Shown here: in pieces, positions 16,150 through 24,799 of the stretch
Layout of the letters: the number at the start of each line of letters is the position of its first letter
How positions within the stretch are numbered: position 1 is the first letter of the stretch
Notes under the pieces: generated by a model
Database searches by the model: none
What the model saw: only the letters and a program-made list of their open reading frames with translations
What the model was told of the DNA's origin: nothing
Position numbers and translations under genes: made by a program
From: Alphaproteobacteria bacterium
Lineage (GTDB): Bacteria; Pseudomonadota; Alphaproteobacteria; Rhizobiales; Xanthobacteraceae
DNA length: 32,624 bases
Assembly: GCA_005883135.1 (NCBI GenBank)
Contig: VAZM01000343.1
Span: forward strand, 1 to 32,624
Reading direction: 5' to 3'

Positions 16150-17316
16150 GTGAGCATTCAGCAAAACACCGATCACATCCAGACCACGCATATCGGCAGC
16201 TTGCCTCGGCCGCACAACTTGCTCGATCTGCTGAAAGCAAAATACACGGGACAGCCATACGACGAGAGCAAACTGAATTCGATCCTGGCGCGAGAGGTTG
16301 CCGAGTGCGTGCGCAAGCAGGTCGAGTGCGGTATCGAGATCGTGACCGACGGGGAGTATTCCAAGCCGGGATTTTTCACGTACGTCCGCGAGCGCTTCGA
16401 CGGATTCGAATCCAGGCCCAATCAGAAACTCATTTTGTTCCAGCAGGAGGTCTCGGCTTTTCCCGAATATTACGCGCAGTATTTCAAAGAAGCGATGGGA
16501 GGCGGCGCCATCCTGCCGATCGTGCCGGTCGTCTGCACCGCTCCGGTCAAGTACAAGGGCGAGCCAAAACTTGAGATCGACATCGCCAACGTGAAGGCCG
16601 CCGCCAAGGCCGCGGGCGTGCCCGACCATCACGTCTTTCTACCGGCCACGGCCCCGTCGGGCGTTGGTATCAACGAATACTACAAGAGCGAGGAAGAGTA
16701 TTTCCACGCGCTCGCGGCCGAGCTGAACAAGGAATATCGCGCCATCGTCGGCGCCGGCATTCTCCTCCAGGTGGACGATCCGTTTCTGCCAGACATCTTC
16801 GTCGAGCCGGGGCTCGACGATAAGCAGAAGAAGCGCAAGGCGGAGATTTACGTCGAAGCGAGCAATGCGGCGCTCAGTGGGATTGCGGCGGAGCGCGTGC
16901 GCTTTCATACCTGCTATGGCATCAATGAGGGGCCGCGCCTTTACGAATCCAACCTGCCCGAGATCGTCGAATACGTGCTCAAGATCAACGCCGGTTCGTT
17001 CAGCTTCGAGGCCGCGAACCCGCGCCACGAACACGAATACCACCTGTTCGAGCGGGTGAAGGTACCCGAAGGCAAAGTGCTGTGCCCCGGCGTCGTGACG
17101 CATGCCAGCAACATCGTCGAGCATCCGGAATTAATCGCTGAACGGCTGATCCGCTTCGCCGATCTGATCGGACGCGAGAACGTGATGGCCGGGGCCGACT
17201 GCGGCTTCTCCTCGCAAGCGATGTACAAGACCGAAGTTCATCCGACGGTGGTGTGGGAAAAGTTCAAGGCCATGCGACAGGGCGCCGATCTGGCGACGAA
17301 ACGGCTCTGGAATTGA
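16150..17316 (+). CDS. MetE C-terminal-domain-like Zn methyltransferase/thiol transferase, copy 2
   Basis: A 388-residue stand-alone relative of the methionine synthase catalytic domain, clearly diverged from copy 1. N-terminal TTHIGSLPRP and EIVTDGEYSKPGFF are family signatures. The zinc ligands are in place: His253 and Cys255 (RFHTCYG), Glu287 (SFSFEAANP) and Cys351 (GADCGFSS). Its longer middle (YYKSEEEYFHALAAELNKEY, LQVDDPFLPDIF) is typical of uncharacterised MetE-like proteins that sit beside catabolic genes. GTG 16150 is preceded by GGAGGAG with a 6-nt gap. It lies downstream of the LLM oxidoreductase in the same direction, so they may act in sequence on one compound (inference). A hairpin-plus-T-run follows about 40 nt past the stop. 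Confidence 0.88.
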   Translation: MSIQQNTDHIQTTHIGSLPRPHNLLDLLKAKYTGQPYDESKLNSILAREVAECVRKQVECGIEIVTDGEYSKPGFFTYVRERFDGFESRPNQKLILFQQEVSAFPEYYAQYFKEAMGGGAILPIVPVVCTAPVKYKGEPKLEIDIANVKAAAKAAGVPDHHVFLPATAPSGVGINEYYKSEEEYFHALAAELNKEYRAIVGAGILLQVDDPFLPDIFVEPGLDDKQKKRKAEIYVEASNAALSGIAAERVRFHTCYGINEGPRLYESNLPEIVEYVLKINAGSFSFEAANPRHEHEYHLFERVKVPEGKVLCPGVVTHASNIVEHPELIAERLIRFADLIGRENVMAGADCGFSSQAMYKTEVHPTVVWEKFKAMRQGADLATKRLWN

Positions 17317-17356
17317 ACGAGCGCAGGGACGTTCTGCAGCGACACCGGGCTTTTAG

Positions 17357-17388
17357 ATGCGGACACGTGCATCGGCGTCCCGCATTTT
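17357..17388 (+). terminator. Candidate intrinsic terminator after the LLM/MetE-like unit
   Basis: ATGCGGAC (17357-17364) can pair with GTCCCGCAT (17377-17385) with one bulged base and a 12-nt loop, followed by TTT. The stem is good and the T-run is short. Its position between convergent genes supports a terminator. Confidence 0.45.
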
Positions 17389-17427
17389 CTCGCGACGCCA
17401 TATCTCCGCGTGAAAAGCGATTAAACC

Positions 17428-17844
17428 TCAGTTCCCGAATGGAATCGTCAGTTCCGTCTCGTTCGTGTCCACCACGAACACCGCGAGGAGCTTGGCCGGC
17501 TTCGTCTTGCTGGCATTGGCGCTGACAGCGTGGCGGTCGCCGGGCAGCTCCGAGAAGTTCTGTCCGGCCTTGTAGGTCGTCACCGGTCCGTCGTTGACCT
17601 GACTGCGGATCGCCCCCTCGAGCACGGTCGCATAGATGAAGGCGGATTTGGCATGCGTGTGGCCTGGCGAGTAACCGCCCGGGCCGTATTCGACGAGCAC
17701 ACCCTTGATGCTCTTGCCGGGGACGTTCGGCAACTCGTGCTGATAGACGAGGGTCACCTTGGCGTTCTTCGACTTCGGCGCATGGGCGAGGACGCTGCTG
17801 AACGGCAGGGTGGCGACAATTAGCGAACAGAGGATGCGTTTCAT
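17428..17844 (-). CDS. Secreted cupin-domain protein
   Basis: A 138-residue small beta-barrel protein. An N-terminal signal peptide (MKRILCSLIVATLPFSSVLA) points to the periplasm. Cupin motif 1 is GYSPGHTHAKSAFIYATVLEG, with a His-x-His metal pair, and motif 2 is ENFSELPGDRHAVSAN-like, with the closing His. Cupins bind a metal ion and range from oxygenases and isomerases to binding proteins, so no reaction is assigned. ATG 17844 is used because AAGGTGAG precedes it closely; GTG 17853 is in frame. It is the second gene of a unit with the SDR gene, 30 bp downstream of it, so both are probably controlled together and may handle the same metabolite or stress. Confidence 0.85.
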   Translation of the reverse strand: MKRILCSLIVATLPFSSVLAHAPKSKNAKVTLVYQHELPNVPGKSIKGVLVEYGPGGYSPGHTHAKSAFIYATVLEGAIRSQVNDGPVTTYKAGQNFSELPGDRHAVSANASKTKPAKLLAVFVVDTNETELTIPFGN

Positions 17845-17874
17845 GGAGCTCACCTTCGGTTGGCGGATGCGGGA

Positions 17875-18627
17875 TCAGGCTCCTGCCCGTGAGCGGCGGA
17901 GCCATTCGTCGAGACCGATGCGGCCGAGGCGCGCTTCGCCCAACGGCACGAGCGAGCGCTCCTCGACGCGGCCGCCGAAGTACAGGGCCTCCGGGTCGCT
18001 CACGACCTTACGCGCGTCGCCGACCGCCTTCAGATAGCGGGCGACAAATTGGTTGAACGGCGCCCGTTCCGGGCCGGCGATCTCGACGATGCCGTTTCGC
18101 GGCGTCGCGAGCGCCACATCGGCAACGATGGCAGCAACGTCGTCGGCCGCGATGGGCTGGAACAGGGCAGACGAAATCCTGACGATGTTTCCATCCGCAC
18201 TCGAATCGGCGATGGCGCCGAGGAATTCCAGGAACTGAGCCGAACGGATGATGGTGTAGGGGATGCCGGAGGTCTCGATCAGTTTCTCTTGGGCGACCTT
18301 GGCGCGGAAATAGCCATTGTCGGTCCGATCGATGCCGACGATGGATAACGCGACATGGTGCCGCACACCCGCTGCGACCTCCGCCGGGAGAAGGTTGCGG
18401 CCGGAAGTCTCGAAGAATTCCAGCACCGCCTTGTCTTCAAACGAGGGGGAATTGGCGAGGTCGATCACCACCTGCGCGCCGGCCACCGCCGCTTTGAGCC
18501 CCTCGCCGGTGATGGTGTTGATGCCGCTTTTGGGCGAGGCGGCGACCACCTCGTGGCCGCGCTGGCGCAGAATGGCGACGGCCTTCGAGCCGATCAGGCC
18601 GGTGCCGCCGATGACGACGATCTTCAT
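17875..18627 (-). CDS. NmrA-like / atypical SDR NAD(P)-binding protein
   Basis: A 250-residue Rossmann-fold protein. The dinucleotide motif GGTGLIGSK occupies residues 8-16. Downstream are VIDLANSPSFEDKAVLEFF, a HHVALSIVGIDR strand, and PYTIIRSAQFLEFL, as in atypical SDRs related to NmrA and NAD(P)H-binding quinone reductases. The classical YxxxK catalytic pair is not evident, which suits a sensor or an NmrA/ycf39-type oxidoreductase. ATG 18627 has GGAAGG about 7 nt upstream. The gene leads a unit with the secreted cupin gene. The upstream region has a TATATT -10-like box and a 16-bp imperfect palindrome. A redox or stress role is an inference from similar gene pairs; the substrate is unknown. 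Confidence 0.85.
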   Translation of the reverse strand: MKIVVIGGTGLIGSKAVAILRQRGHEVVAASPKSGINTITGEGLKAAVAGAQVVIDLANSPSFEDKAVLEFFETSGRNLLPAEVAAGVRHHVALSIVGIDRTDNGYFRAKVAQEKLIETSGIPYTIIRSAQFLEFLGAIADSSADGNIVRISSALFQPIAADDVAAIVADVALATPRNGIVEIAGPERAPFNQFVARYLKAVGDARKVVSDPEALYFGGRVEERSLVPLGEARLGRIGLDEWLRRSRAGA

Positions 18628-18666
18628 GGTTTACCCTTCCATGTCTCGGCCTCCACGCGCGTGCAA

Positions 18667-18699
18667 AATATAAATATAACTGCGTGAACACAGTACCAA
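18667..18699 (-). promoter_or_regulatory. Candidate promoter and operator for the SDR-cupin unit
   Basis: On the minus strand TTGGTA (18699-18694) is followed by a 15-nt spacer and TATATT (18678-18673); a second TATATT lies at 18672-18667. The spacer is nearly filled by the imperfect palindrome at 18679-18694 (ACTG..GT..AC..CAGT, 6 of 8 pairs). A repressor bound there would block transcription. The spacer is shorter than ideal, so the exact boxes are uncertain. Confidence 0.4.
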
Positions 18700-18874
18700 C
18701 GCGCATGTCGCGTATATTTGTGATCGGGCGCTCGACGCAGAATCCAAAGTCCTGCGATGGGGCGCCGATCTCGCGAGCAAGTGCTTGTCGCTGAGCCATC
18801 CGTCTATCAGGCTATAGAATTTGCCTGCTGCCTGGGTTATAGCAGTTCGATCGGAAGCCGCTCGCGGGCGCCGT

Positions 18875-20755
18875 ATGGTTGCAACGCAATTGCTCGATCG
18901 CGAAGCGCTGCGTCGCAAATCAGCACCGCTGTTGCTGTGCGAGCGAACGCATACGGCCCCGGAGGGGATCGCATTCCGTTCCAAGCACCTGGGCCTCTAC
19001 CGCGAACGAACGTGGCGCGAATATGCGGCGCTGGTCGCGCGCGCGGCGCGCGCCTTTGCCGCGCTTGGACTTCGCCGCGGCGACCGCGTGGCGATCATGG
19101 GGGACGCCTGCGAGGAATGGGTTATCAGCGACCTCGCGGCGCAATCGCTCGGCGCGATTGTCTACGGAATCTACCCGACCGCGTCCGCCTCCGAAGTCGA
19201 GTACCAGATGCGCGACGGCGGCGCCGTGCTGTTCATTGCCGAAAATCAGGAATACCTCGACAAGCTCCTCCCGCTCGCCGATCGACTCCCGGCCTTGAAC
19301 TGGATTGTGGTGATCGACGACACGGCGACCTTCGCCTACCAGCATCCCAAGCTCCGCGCCTATCGTGCCCTCCTCGCGGCGGCTGGAGAGCCGGATCTTG
19401 CCTGGCTCGAGGAGCAAGCCGCGCGACTCGACGCGGACGCGCCCGCCTTCATCGTCTACACCTCGGGCACGACCGGCGCGCCCAAAGGAGCGCTGGTGAC
19501 CCATGGCAAGCATCTCGCGGCGGCCGCCAACATCGTGGATCATTACCCCACCCTTGCGCAAAAGGAGCATCGCACGGTCGGCTATTTGCCGCTTTGCCAC
19601 GTGCTCGGCCGTGACGTCGCGGTGACGCTGCCGCTGATCTCGCGCCTCGTCCCGCATTTCGGCGAGCACGCGGAGGATCTACCGACGACCCTGTTCGAGA
19701 CCGCGCCGACGGTCCTGTTCACCGTCCCGCGCTATCTGCAGCGGTTCGCCGCACAGGTGCTGCTCGGCATCCGCAATTCCGGCGGCGTCAAGCGCGCGAG
19801 CGCGGAAATCGCCATGCAATTCGCGCGCGCACACGCGCGGCGGCGCTGGAACGGCGCGGGGGGCTTCGCCGAACGCGCGCTCTATCGCGCCTGCCGCGCC
19901 GGCGTCTTCCTGCCGCTTCTCAACAAGCTGGGATTTGACCGGCTCGAGCTCGTGGTCTGCGCCGGCGCGCCACTGCCGCCGCAAACGATGGCGCTCTGGC
20001 AGATGTTCGGCATCAACGTCGTCGAAATGTATGGGCAAACCGAGACCGCCGGCGGCATCATCTGCGGCCAGCGTGGGCCGTTTCCGCGCCCGGGCGACGT
20101 CGGAGCCGTGCCGGCGGGTTGGCAGGTCAAGCTGGCAAGCGACGGCGAAGTGCTGGTGAAGAGCCCAGATCTGTTCGAGTCGTATTGGAACAATCCCGAC
20201 GCAACTCGCGCGGTCAAGAACGAGGACGGCTGGCTGCGCACCGGCGACATCGGCGAATGGCACGCCGGGGCGCTGCGCCTCGTCGACCGCGCGCGCGATT
20301 TCATCGTCACGTCCGGCGGCAAGACCGTCTCTCCGTCATTCGTCGAAAACATCCTGCGCGCCAGTCCTTATATCGCGGAAGCGATCGTGTTCGGCCACGG
20401 CCGCAAATATCTCGCTGCGCTCATCGAGATCGAGGCCGACACGGTGGCGGATTGGGCTCGCAGCCACGATGTGGCCTACACGGGCTTCACGAGTCTCGCC
20501 GGCAATCCCGAGGTGGCGCAGCTGATCGGCATCGAGGTCGAGCGGGCGAACGGCGAGCTGTCGCGGCCCGAGCAAATCAAAGCGTTCCGCATTCTCCCCA
20601 AGGCGCTCGATCCGGAGGAGGAGGGCGAACCGATCACTCCGACCCGCAAGGTCAAGCGCCACCTGATGTACGAGCGCTTCAAGACGCTCGTCGAAGAGAT
20701 GTACGATGACCGCGAGCAGCAGCTGATCGCCGCCGGCGCGGTGGAAATCGCATGA
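18875..20755 (+). CDS. AMP-forming acyl-CoA ligase (long-chain fatty acid/aryl-CoA type), head of the liv cluster
   Basis: A 626-residue ANL-superfamily ligase that makes acyl-AMP and then acyl-CoA. Seen: the ATP loop FIVYTSGTTGAPKGALVTH (from residue 192), EMYGQTE (about 384), GWLRTGDIGE, the hinge DRARDFIVTSGGKTVSPS, and TPTRKVKRHLM near residue 591 with the catalytic lysine. Length and motifs match the ~600-residue group often found with Liv-type importers in alphaproteobacteria; it probably activates the imported acid (inference). ATG 18875 starts MVATQLLDREAL; a longer form from 18821 is less likely. A TATAGAAT box at 18813-18820 may be its -10. The stop overlaps an ATG of the binding-protein gene (ATGA), consistent with one transcript with livKHMFG. 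Confidence 0.9.
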   Translation: MVATQLLDREALRRKSAPLLLCERTHTAPEGIAFRSKHLGLYRERTWREYAALVARAARAFAALGLRRGDRVAIMGDACEEWVISDLAAQSLGAIVYGIYPTASASEVEYQMRDGGAVLFIAENQEYLDKLLPLADRLPALNWIVVIDDTATFAYQHPKLRAYRALLAAAGEPDLAWLEEQAARLDADAPAFIVYTSGTTGAPKGALVTHGKHLAAAANIVDHYPTLAQKEHRTVGYLPLCHVLGRDVAVTLPLISRLVPHFGEHAEDLPTTLFETAPTVLFTVPRYLQRFAAQVLLGIRNSGGVKRASAEIAMQFARAHARRRWNGAGGFAERALYRACRAGVFLPLLNKLGFDRLELVVCAGAPLPPQTMALWQMFGINVVEMYGQTETAGGIICGQRGPFPRPGDVGAVPAGWQVKLASDGEVLVKSPDLFESYWNNPDATRAVKNEDGWLRTGDIGEWHAGALRLVDRARDFIVTSGGKTVSPSFVENILRASPYIAEAIVFGHGRKYLAALIEIEADTVADWARSHDVAYTGFTSLAGNPEVAQLIGIEVERANGELSRPEQIKAFRILPKALDPEEEGEPITPTRKVKRHLMYERFKTLVEEMYDDREQQLIAAGAVEIA

Positions 20756-20781
20756 ATGCGATCAGACCAGGGAGGAATGCA

Positions 20782-21942
20782 ATGTTGGCACGAGCTCTGG
20801 CGGCCGCATTGGCTGCCGCGACGCTGGCATATCCGGCCAGCGCACAGGACGCCTACGTCATCGGCGTCACCGGCGCGCTGACGGGACCGGCGGCGGGCAC
20901 CAACGGACCGCCGATCGAGGGTTTGCGTCTCTACGTCGACCGCCTCAACGCCGCAGGCGGAATCAACGGCAAGAAGATCCAGCTGACCGTGCTCGACGAT
21001 CAAGGCGAGCCATCGAAAGCGGCGGCCAACGCCAAACGGCTGCTCACGCAGGACAACGTCAGTCTGCTGGTGCTTTCGAGCCTCTCCTCGACCTTCGCTC
21101 CGGTCATCGCCGAAACGAGGCGCGCCAACGTGGCGCTCATGCTAATGGGCGCGGTCTGTCCCAAGGAGGTCTACCCGCCGGCCGATCTGCTGCAGTTCTG
21201 CACCACGGCATATGCCGGCGGCTACGACAGCCGCGCGACGCTCGCCTTCATCAAGGAGACGGCGAAAGAGCCAGTGCGCATCGGATTTGCCGCGATGGCG
21301 ATCCCGCTCTCGCGCGGCGAAATCGACTACGCCGAAGAGCAGGCCAAGGCGATGGGCATGACGCCGGTCGACAAGGAGGTGATACCGCCGTCCACCGCCG
21401 ATTACACGCCGTTCGCGACCAAGCTCAAGGACGCCAACCCGAACTGGATATTCTCCTGGGCGCCGTGGGTCACCCAGGTGAAGACATTCGAAGCGCTGCG
21501 CCGGCTCGGCTGGGAGGGCGATTACATCACCTGGGCGCACATCGAGGCCGAGAGCGAATTGGCGCGCCTCAAGGATGGAAAATTCTATGTCATCGGCGCG
21601 AATTCCTTGTTTCAGGACAATTTGCCCATCCACAAGCAGATCATAGAGGAAGCGAAAAAAGCGAACATACGCTATCCGGCCGAGCAGATGACCGAAGGCT
21701 GGATCGGCGGACTGGTACTCGAAGCCGTGCTCAAGGCCGGCGGTTGGCCGGCCGACGCCGCGAAGATCCGCGCGGCAATGGAGAACGTGAAGGTCGATAC
21801 GCAGGGACTGCGCGGCGGGGCGATCGAGTGGAGCAAGGACAACCACTTCCGAACACGTCAGTATTACCGCGTCTATCGCTGGGATCCCGCAAAATCGGCG
21901 GTCGCCGTGACAAAGGATTGGGTCGCTTACGACGTGAAGTGA
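20782..21942 (+). CDS. livK: Liv-type ABC transporter substrate-binding protein
   Basis: A 386-residue periplasmic type I binding protein. The signal peptide (MLARALAAALAAATLAYPASA) is followed by VIGVTGALTGPAAGTNGPP, a lobe-1 signature of the branched-chain amino acid family. RLNAAGGINGKKIQLTVLDDQGEP and TADYTPFATKLKDANPNWIF are also typical. Relatives bind amino acids, but many bind aromatic acids, fatty acids or amides; the adjacent CoA ligase favours a carboxylic acid (inference). ATG 20782 has GGGAGG in front. ATG 20752, which overlaps the ligase stop, would add ten residues and still leave a plausible signal peptide, so the start is not certain. Confidence 0.87.
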   Translation: MLARALAAALAAATLAYPASAQDAYVIGVTGALTGPAAGTNGPPIEGLRLYVDRLNAAGGINGKKIQLTVLDDQGEPSKAAANAKRLLTQDNVSLLVLSSLSSTFAPVIAETRRANVALMLMGAVCPKEVYPPADLLQFCTTAYAGGYDSRATLAFIKETAKEPVRIGFAAMAIPLSRGEIDYAEEQAKAMGMTPVDKEVIPPSTADYTPFATKLKDANPNWIFSWAPWVTQVKTFEALRRLGWEGDYITWAHIEAESELARLKDGKFYVIGANSLFQDNLPIHKQIIEEAKKANIRYPAEQMTEGWIGGLVLEAVLKAGGWPADAAKIRAAMENVKVDTQGLRGGAIEWSKDNHFRTRQYYRVYRWDPAKSAVAVTKDWVAYDVK

Positions 21943-22088
21943 TGATGCTGCGTGGAGCCGGGACATCGCTGCGCCGGGTGGCGTCGGTTGCAGCCGAGCC
22001 CGGCGAGAAAGATCACACCGAGGCTATAGTCCGACGCGCGCCTCCCGCGCGGAGAACCATGGCAATTCCTGCCTGCGCGCGCTGACCC

Positions 22089-22961
22089 TTGCAGCTCATC
22101 GTCAACATCACCGTGCTCGCCGCGATTTATGCGCTGCTCGCCTGCGGCTACGTACTCATTTATCGCGTGAGCCGAGTGATGAACATGGCGCATGGCGAAC
22201 TCGCCATGCTCGGCGCCTATCTCCTGTACACGACCGCCTCCTTGTTCACCGATCATCCCGTCGGCGCGATCGCCGCGGCGCTGGTGCTCAGCCTCACCGT
22301 CGGCGTCCTCGTCTACGTCGCGCTGATGCGCAAGATGACCGGACAGATGGTGCTCGCCGCCATCCTCACCACGATCGCGATCGGCATCCTGTTGCGGGGT
22401 GTCATCGTACTGATCTGGTCGGCGGCGCAACAGCACCCGCTGCAGGCGCTCAAGTTCTCCAATCCATCGATCGAGCTTATCGGCGGCGCTCGCATTTCGA
22501 CTTGCGCGGCGCTGATGGTGCTCGCGACCGTGGCGGTCTATACCGCTCTGTTCGTGTTCCTGCGCTTCGGCCGGTGGGGCATGCGACTGCGGGCGGCCGG
22601 GCAGAACCCGCTACTCGCGGCGCAGCGCGGCATCAATCTCAACGCGATCTATGCCCTAGCCTGGGCGCTCTCGACCTTGACCGGATCGATTGCCGGCATG
22701 CTGATCGCGCTCGACTCCGGCCTCGACCAGACGATGGTCGTGATCGGTCTCAAGGCGTTCGCGCCGGCGCTGGTCGGGGGCCTGGACAGCCTCCTCGGCG
22801 CGCTGGTCGGCGCGGTTATCGTCGCCAGCGCCGAGGTCTTGGCCATCCACTATGTCGATCCGTTGCTGTCCGACGTGGTCCCGTTCCTGGTGCTCATCGC
22901 CGCCCTGATCGTGCGCCCGTGGGGGCTGTTCGGCACGCGCGAGGAGCTCGACCGTGTCTAG
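22089..22961 (+). CDS. livH: Liv-type ABC transporter permease (LivH family)
   Basis: A 290-residue inner-membrane permease with about eight helices. The N-terminal helix AIYALLACGYVLIYRVSRVM and the motif NMAHGELAMLGAYLL are diagnostic of LivH. The cytoplasmic GQNPLLAAQRGINLNAIYAL loop and the C-terminal GGLDSLLGALVGAVIV also match. The frame is closed upstream by a TGA at 22083, so the first possible start is TTG 22089; no clear ribosome site precedes it. A 146-bp gap separates it from livK, with only GC-rich inverted arms and a TATAGT box (about 22025-22030). Its last 8 bases overlap the GTG start of the livM gene. Confidence 0.88.
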   Translation: MQLIVNITVLAAIYALLACGYVLIYRVSRVMNMAHGELAMLGAYLLYTTASLFTDHPVGAIAAALVLSLTVGVLVYVALMRKMTGQMVLAAILTTIAIGILLRGVIVLIWSAAQQHPLQALKFSNPSIELIGGARISTCAALMVLATVAVYTALFVFLRFGRWGMRLRAAGQNPLLAAQRGINLNAIYALAWALSTLTGSIAGMLIALDSGLDQTMVVIGLKAFAPALVGGLDSLLGALVGAVIVASAEVLAIHYVDPLLSDVVPFLVLIAALIVRPWGLFGTREELDRV

Positions 22962-24033
22962 GTCCCCGCGCGCCAGCGGCTATTTCCGCACCAGCTACGA
23001 CCAGGACCTCGCGCTCGTGCAGACGCGGCTCGAACGCACGAGCTTGGGCGTGTTCATCGCCGCGCTGCTGGCGTTTCCGCTGATTGCGTCTCCATTCCAG
23101 CTGGATCTCGCCTGCCAGGTGTTTCTGGCCTCGATCGGCGCGCTCTCGCTCATGCTGCTGACCGGCTATGCCGGACAGATTTCGCTGGGGCATGCCGGCC
23201 TACTCGCGGCGGGCGCGTTCACGGTGGGAATTCTGTTCCGCGAGACCAATGCGCCGTTCTGGATCACGCTGCCTGCGGCGGCGGCGGTAGGAGGGCTCCT
23301 CGGCATCATCTTCGGCTTGCCGTCGCTGCGCTTGCGCGGCCTCTATCTCGCCGTGAGCACGCTCGCGCTGCATTTCGTCGTGATCTATCTCGGCGGCGAA
23401 TACGAGGCGCGGCGCGGCTTCTCGACCGGCATCGTCGTCGATCCGCCCAAGCTCGGCGGCGTTTCGATCACGGATGCACGTGCGTGGTATTTCATTCTTC
23501 TGGGCGCGGCAGCGGCGACCCTCCTGGTCTGCCTGAACCTTCTACGTGCGCGCACCGGCCGCGCCTGGCGGGCGCTACGCACGCGCGAGACCGTCGCCGA
23601 GGCGCTCGGCATCGGCGTTGCCTCCTACAAGCTGCTTGCCTTCGTGATCAGCTCCGCCGTGACCGCCGTGGCCGGTGCGCTGTTCGCCTATTACCGCGGC
23701 TTCGTTTCCGTCGAGGCATTCTCGCTGTTCCTCACCATCCAGTATCTCGCCATGGTGATTATCGGCGGCATGGGCTCGCTGCTCGGCGCGCTGCTCGGAG
23801 CAATCTTTGTCACCCTCTTTCCCTACATCATCGAAATCGGCCTGCTCGCGCTGCCCGGGGCGCAGCGCCATGCCAGCCTACTGTTTGCGGTGAATTACGC
23901 CGCATTCGGGCTGGTCATGATCCTGTTCCTGATGTTCGAGCCGCTCGGTCTCGTCGGCATGTGGCGGCGTATGCAAAATTACTTTCTGTTGTGGCCGTTC
24001 AAGCATCGTCGGGCTGGGGGATCGCGCGGATGA
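22954..24033 (+). CDS. livM: Liv-type ABC transporter permease (LivM family)
   Basis: A 359-residue permease with about nine or ten helices. LivM marks include the LMLLTGYAGQISLGHAGLLA segment, the coupling-loop region WRALRTRETVAEALGIGVAS, and YLAMVIIGGMGSLLGALLGA. It pairs with LivH to form the channel. GTG 22954 overlaps the livH stop. Its own stop overlaps the ATG of livF (ATGA at 24030-24033), which fixes the livF start. The hydrophilic N-terminus (RASGYFRTSYDQD) is longer than in E. coli LivM but common in this subgroup. Confidence 0.9.
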   Translation: MSRSPRASGYFRTSYDQDLALVQTRLERTSLGVFIAALLAFPLIASPFQLDLACQVFLASIGALSLMLLTGYAGQISLGHAGLLAAGAFTVGILFRETNAPFWITLPAAAAVGGLLGIIFGLPSLRLRGLYLAVSTLALHFVVIYLGGEYEARRGFSTGIVVDPPKLGGVSITDARAWYFILLGAAAATLLVCLNLLRARTGRAWRALRTRETVAEALGIGVASYKLLAFVISSAVTAVAGALFAYYRGFVSVEAFSLFLTIQYLAMVIIGGMGSLLGALLGAIFVTLFPYIIEIGLLALPGAQRHASLLFAVNYAAFGLVMILFLMFEPLGLVGMWRRMQNYFLLWPFKHRRAGGSRG

Positions 24034-24799
24034 CCGCTGCACTGTTGACGGTCGAAAAACTCGAAGTGGTCTATCACCGCGCCATCACGAAAGCATCGTC
24101 GCTCTATTGGGAACGAACGGCGCCGGCAAAACCACGACATTGCGGGCGATCTCCGGCTTTCTCGGCATCGACGACGCGCGCGTCACCGAAGGCGCGATCA
24201 CCTTCAAGGGCGCGCGCATCGAGAATCGTCCGCCGCACGAGAACACGCGGCGGGGGATCGTGCTGGTGCCGGAACGCGACAAGGTCTTCCCCAATCTCAC
24301 CGTCGCCGAGAACCTCGCCGCCCCGGTGGCGCCCGCCGCGGCGGCAATCGAGCGCCGGCGCCGCGAGGCGCTCGCGTACCAGTTCTTCCCGCAACTCGCC
24401 GACTTGCGTCATCGCGTCGGCGGCCTTCTTTCCGGCGGCGAGCGGCAGATGTTGGCACTCGCCAGCGGACTCGTCTGCGAGCCTGAACTCCTGCTGGTCG
24501 ACGAGCTTTCGCTCGGCCTCGCGCCCGTAGTGGTAGCGGATTTGCTGCGCCGGCTGGCCGAAATCCGCCGCCAGCTCGGCATCGCCATTCTGGTCGTGGA
24601 GCAGAGCGCAACGGTGGCGCTCGAGGTCGCCGACTACGCCTACGTGATGGAAAACGGTCGCATCGTGCTCGACGGCACGGCCGAGCGCCTGCGCCGGCAT
24701 CCCGATATCCAGGAATTCTATCTGGGCCGCAAGAGTGGCGAACGAAGAAGCTATCGCGAGGTCAAGCAATATCGCCGCAGCCGGAGATGGTATGGCTGA
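24030..24799 (+). pseudogene. livF: livF-type ABC ATPase gene disrupted near its 5' end
   Basis: The gene begins at ATG 24030 (overlapping livM) and encodes MTAALLTVEKLEVVYHRAIT. The usual continuation, roughly a dozen residues (xIQGVSLxV-like), is absent. The family text then resumes in another frame as SIVALLGTNGAGKTTTLRA at about 24092. Two bases lie between the two parts where about 36-39 would be expected, so a deletion of about 34 or 37 nt fits. The rest is intact: signature LSGGERQML, Walker B LLLVDELSLGLAPV and the VEQS switch. A TTG at 24107 could restart translation, but only from inside Walker A, which would lose the N-terminal strands and part of the nucleotide loop. It would energise the Liv importer together with livG if functional. 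It may be a true lesion or a sequencing or assembly error. Confidence 0.8.

Noticed and set aside
24080-24110. Programmed ribosomal frameshift to rescue livF
   Set aside because: No classic slippery heptamer is present, and even a -1 shift at AAA (24090-24092) would leave the dozen residues before Walker A missing. A deletion explains the data better.
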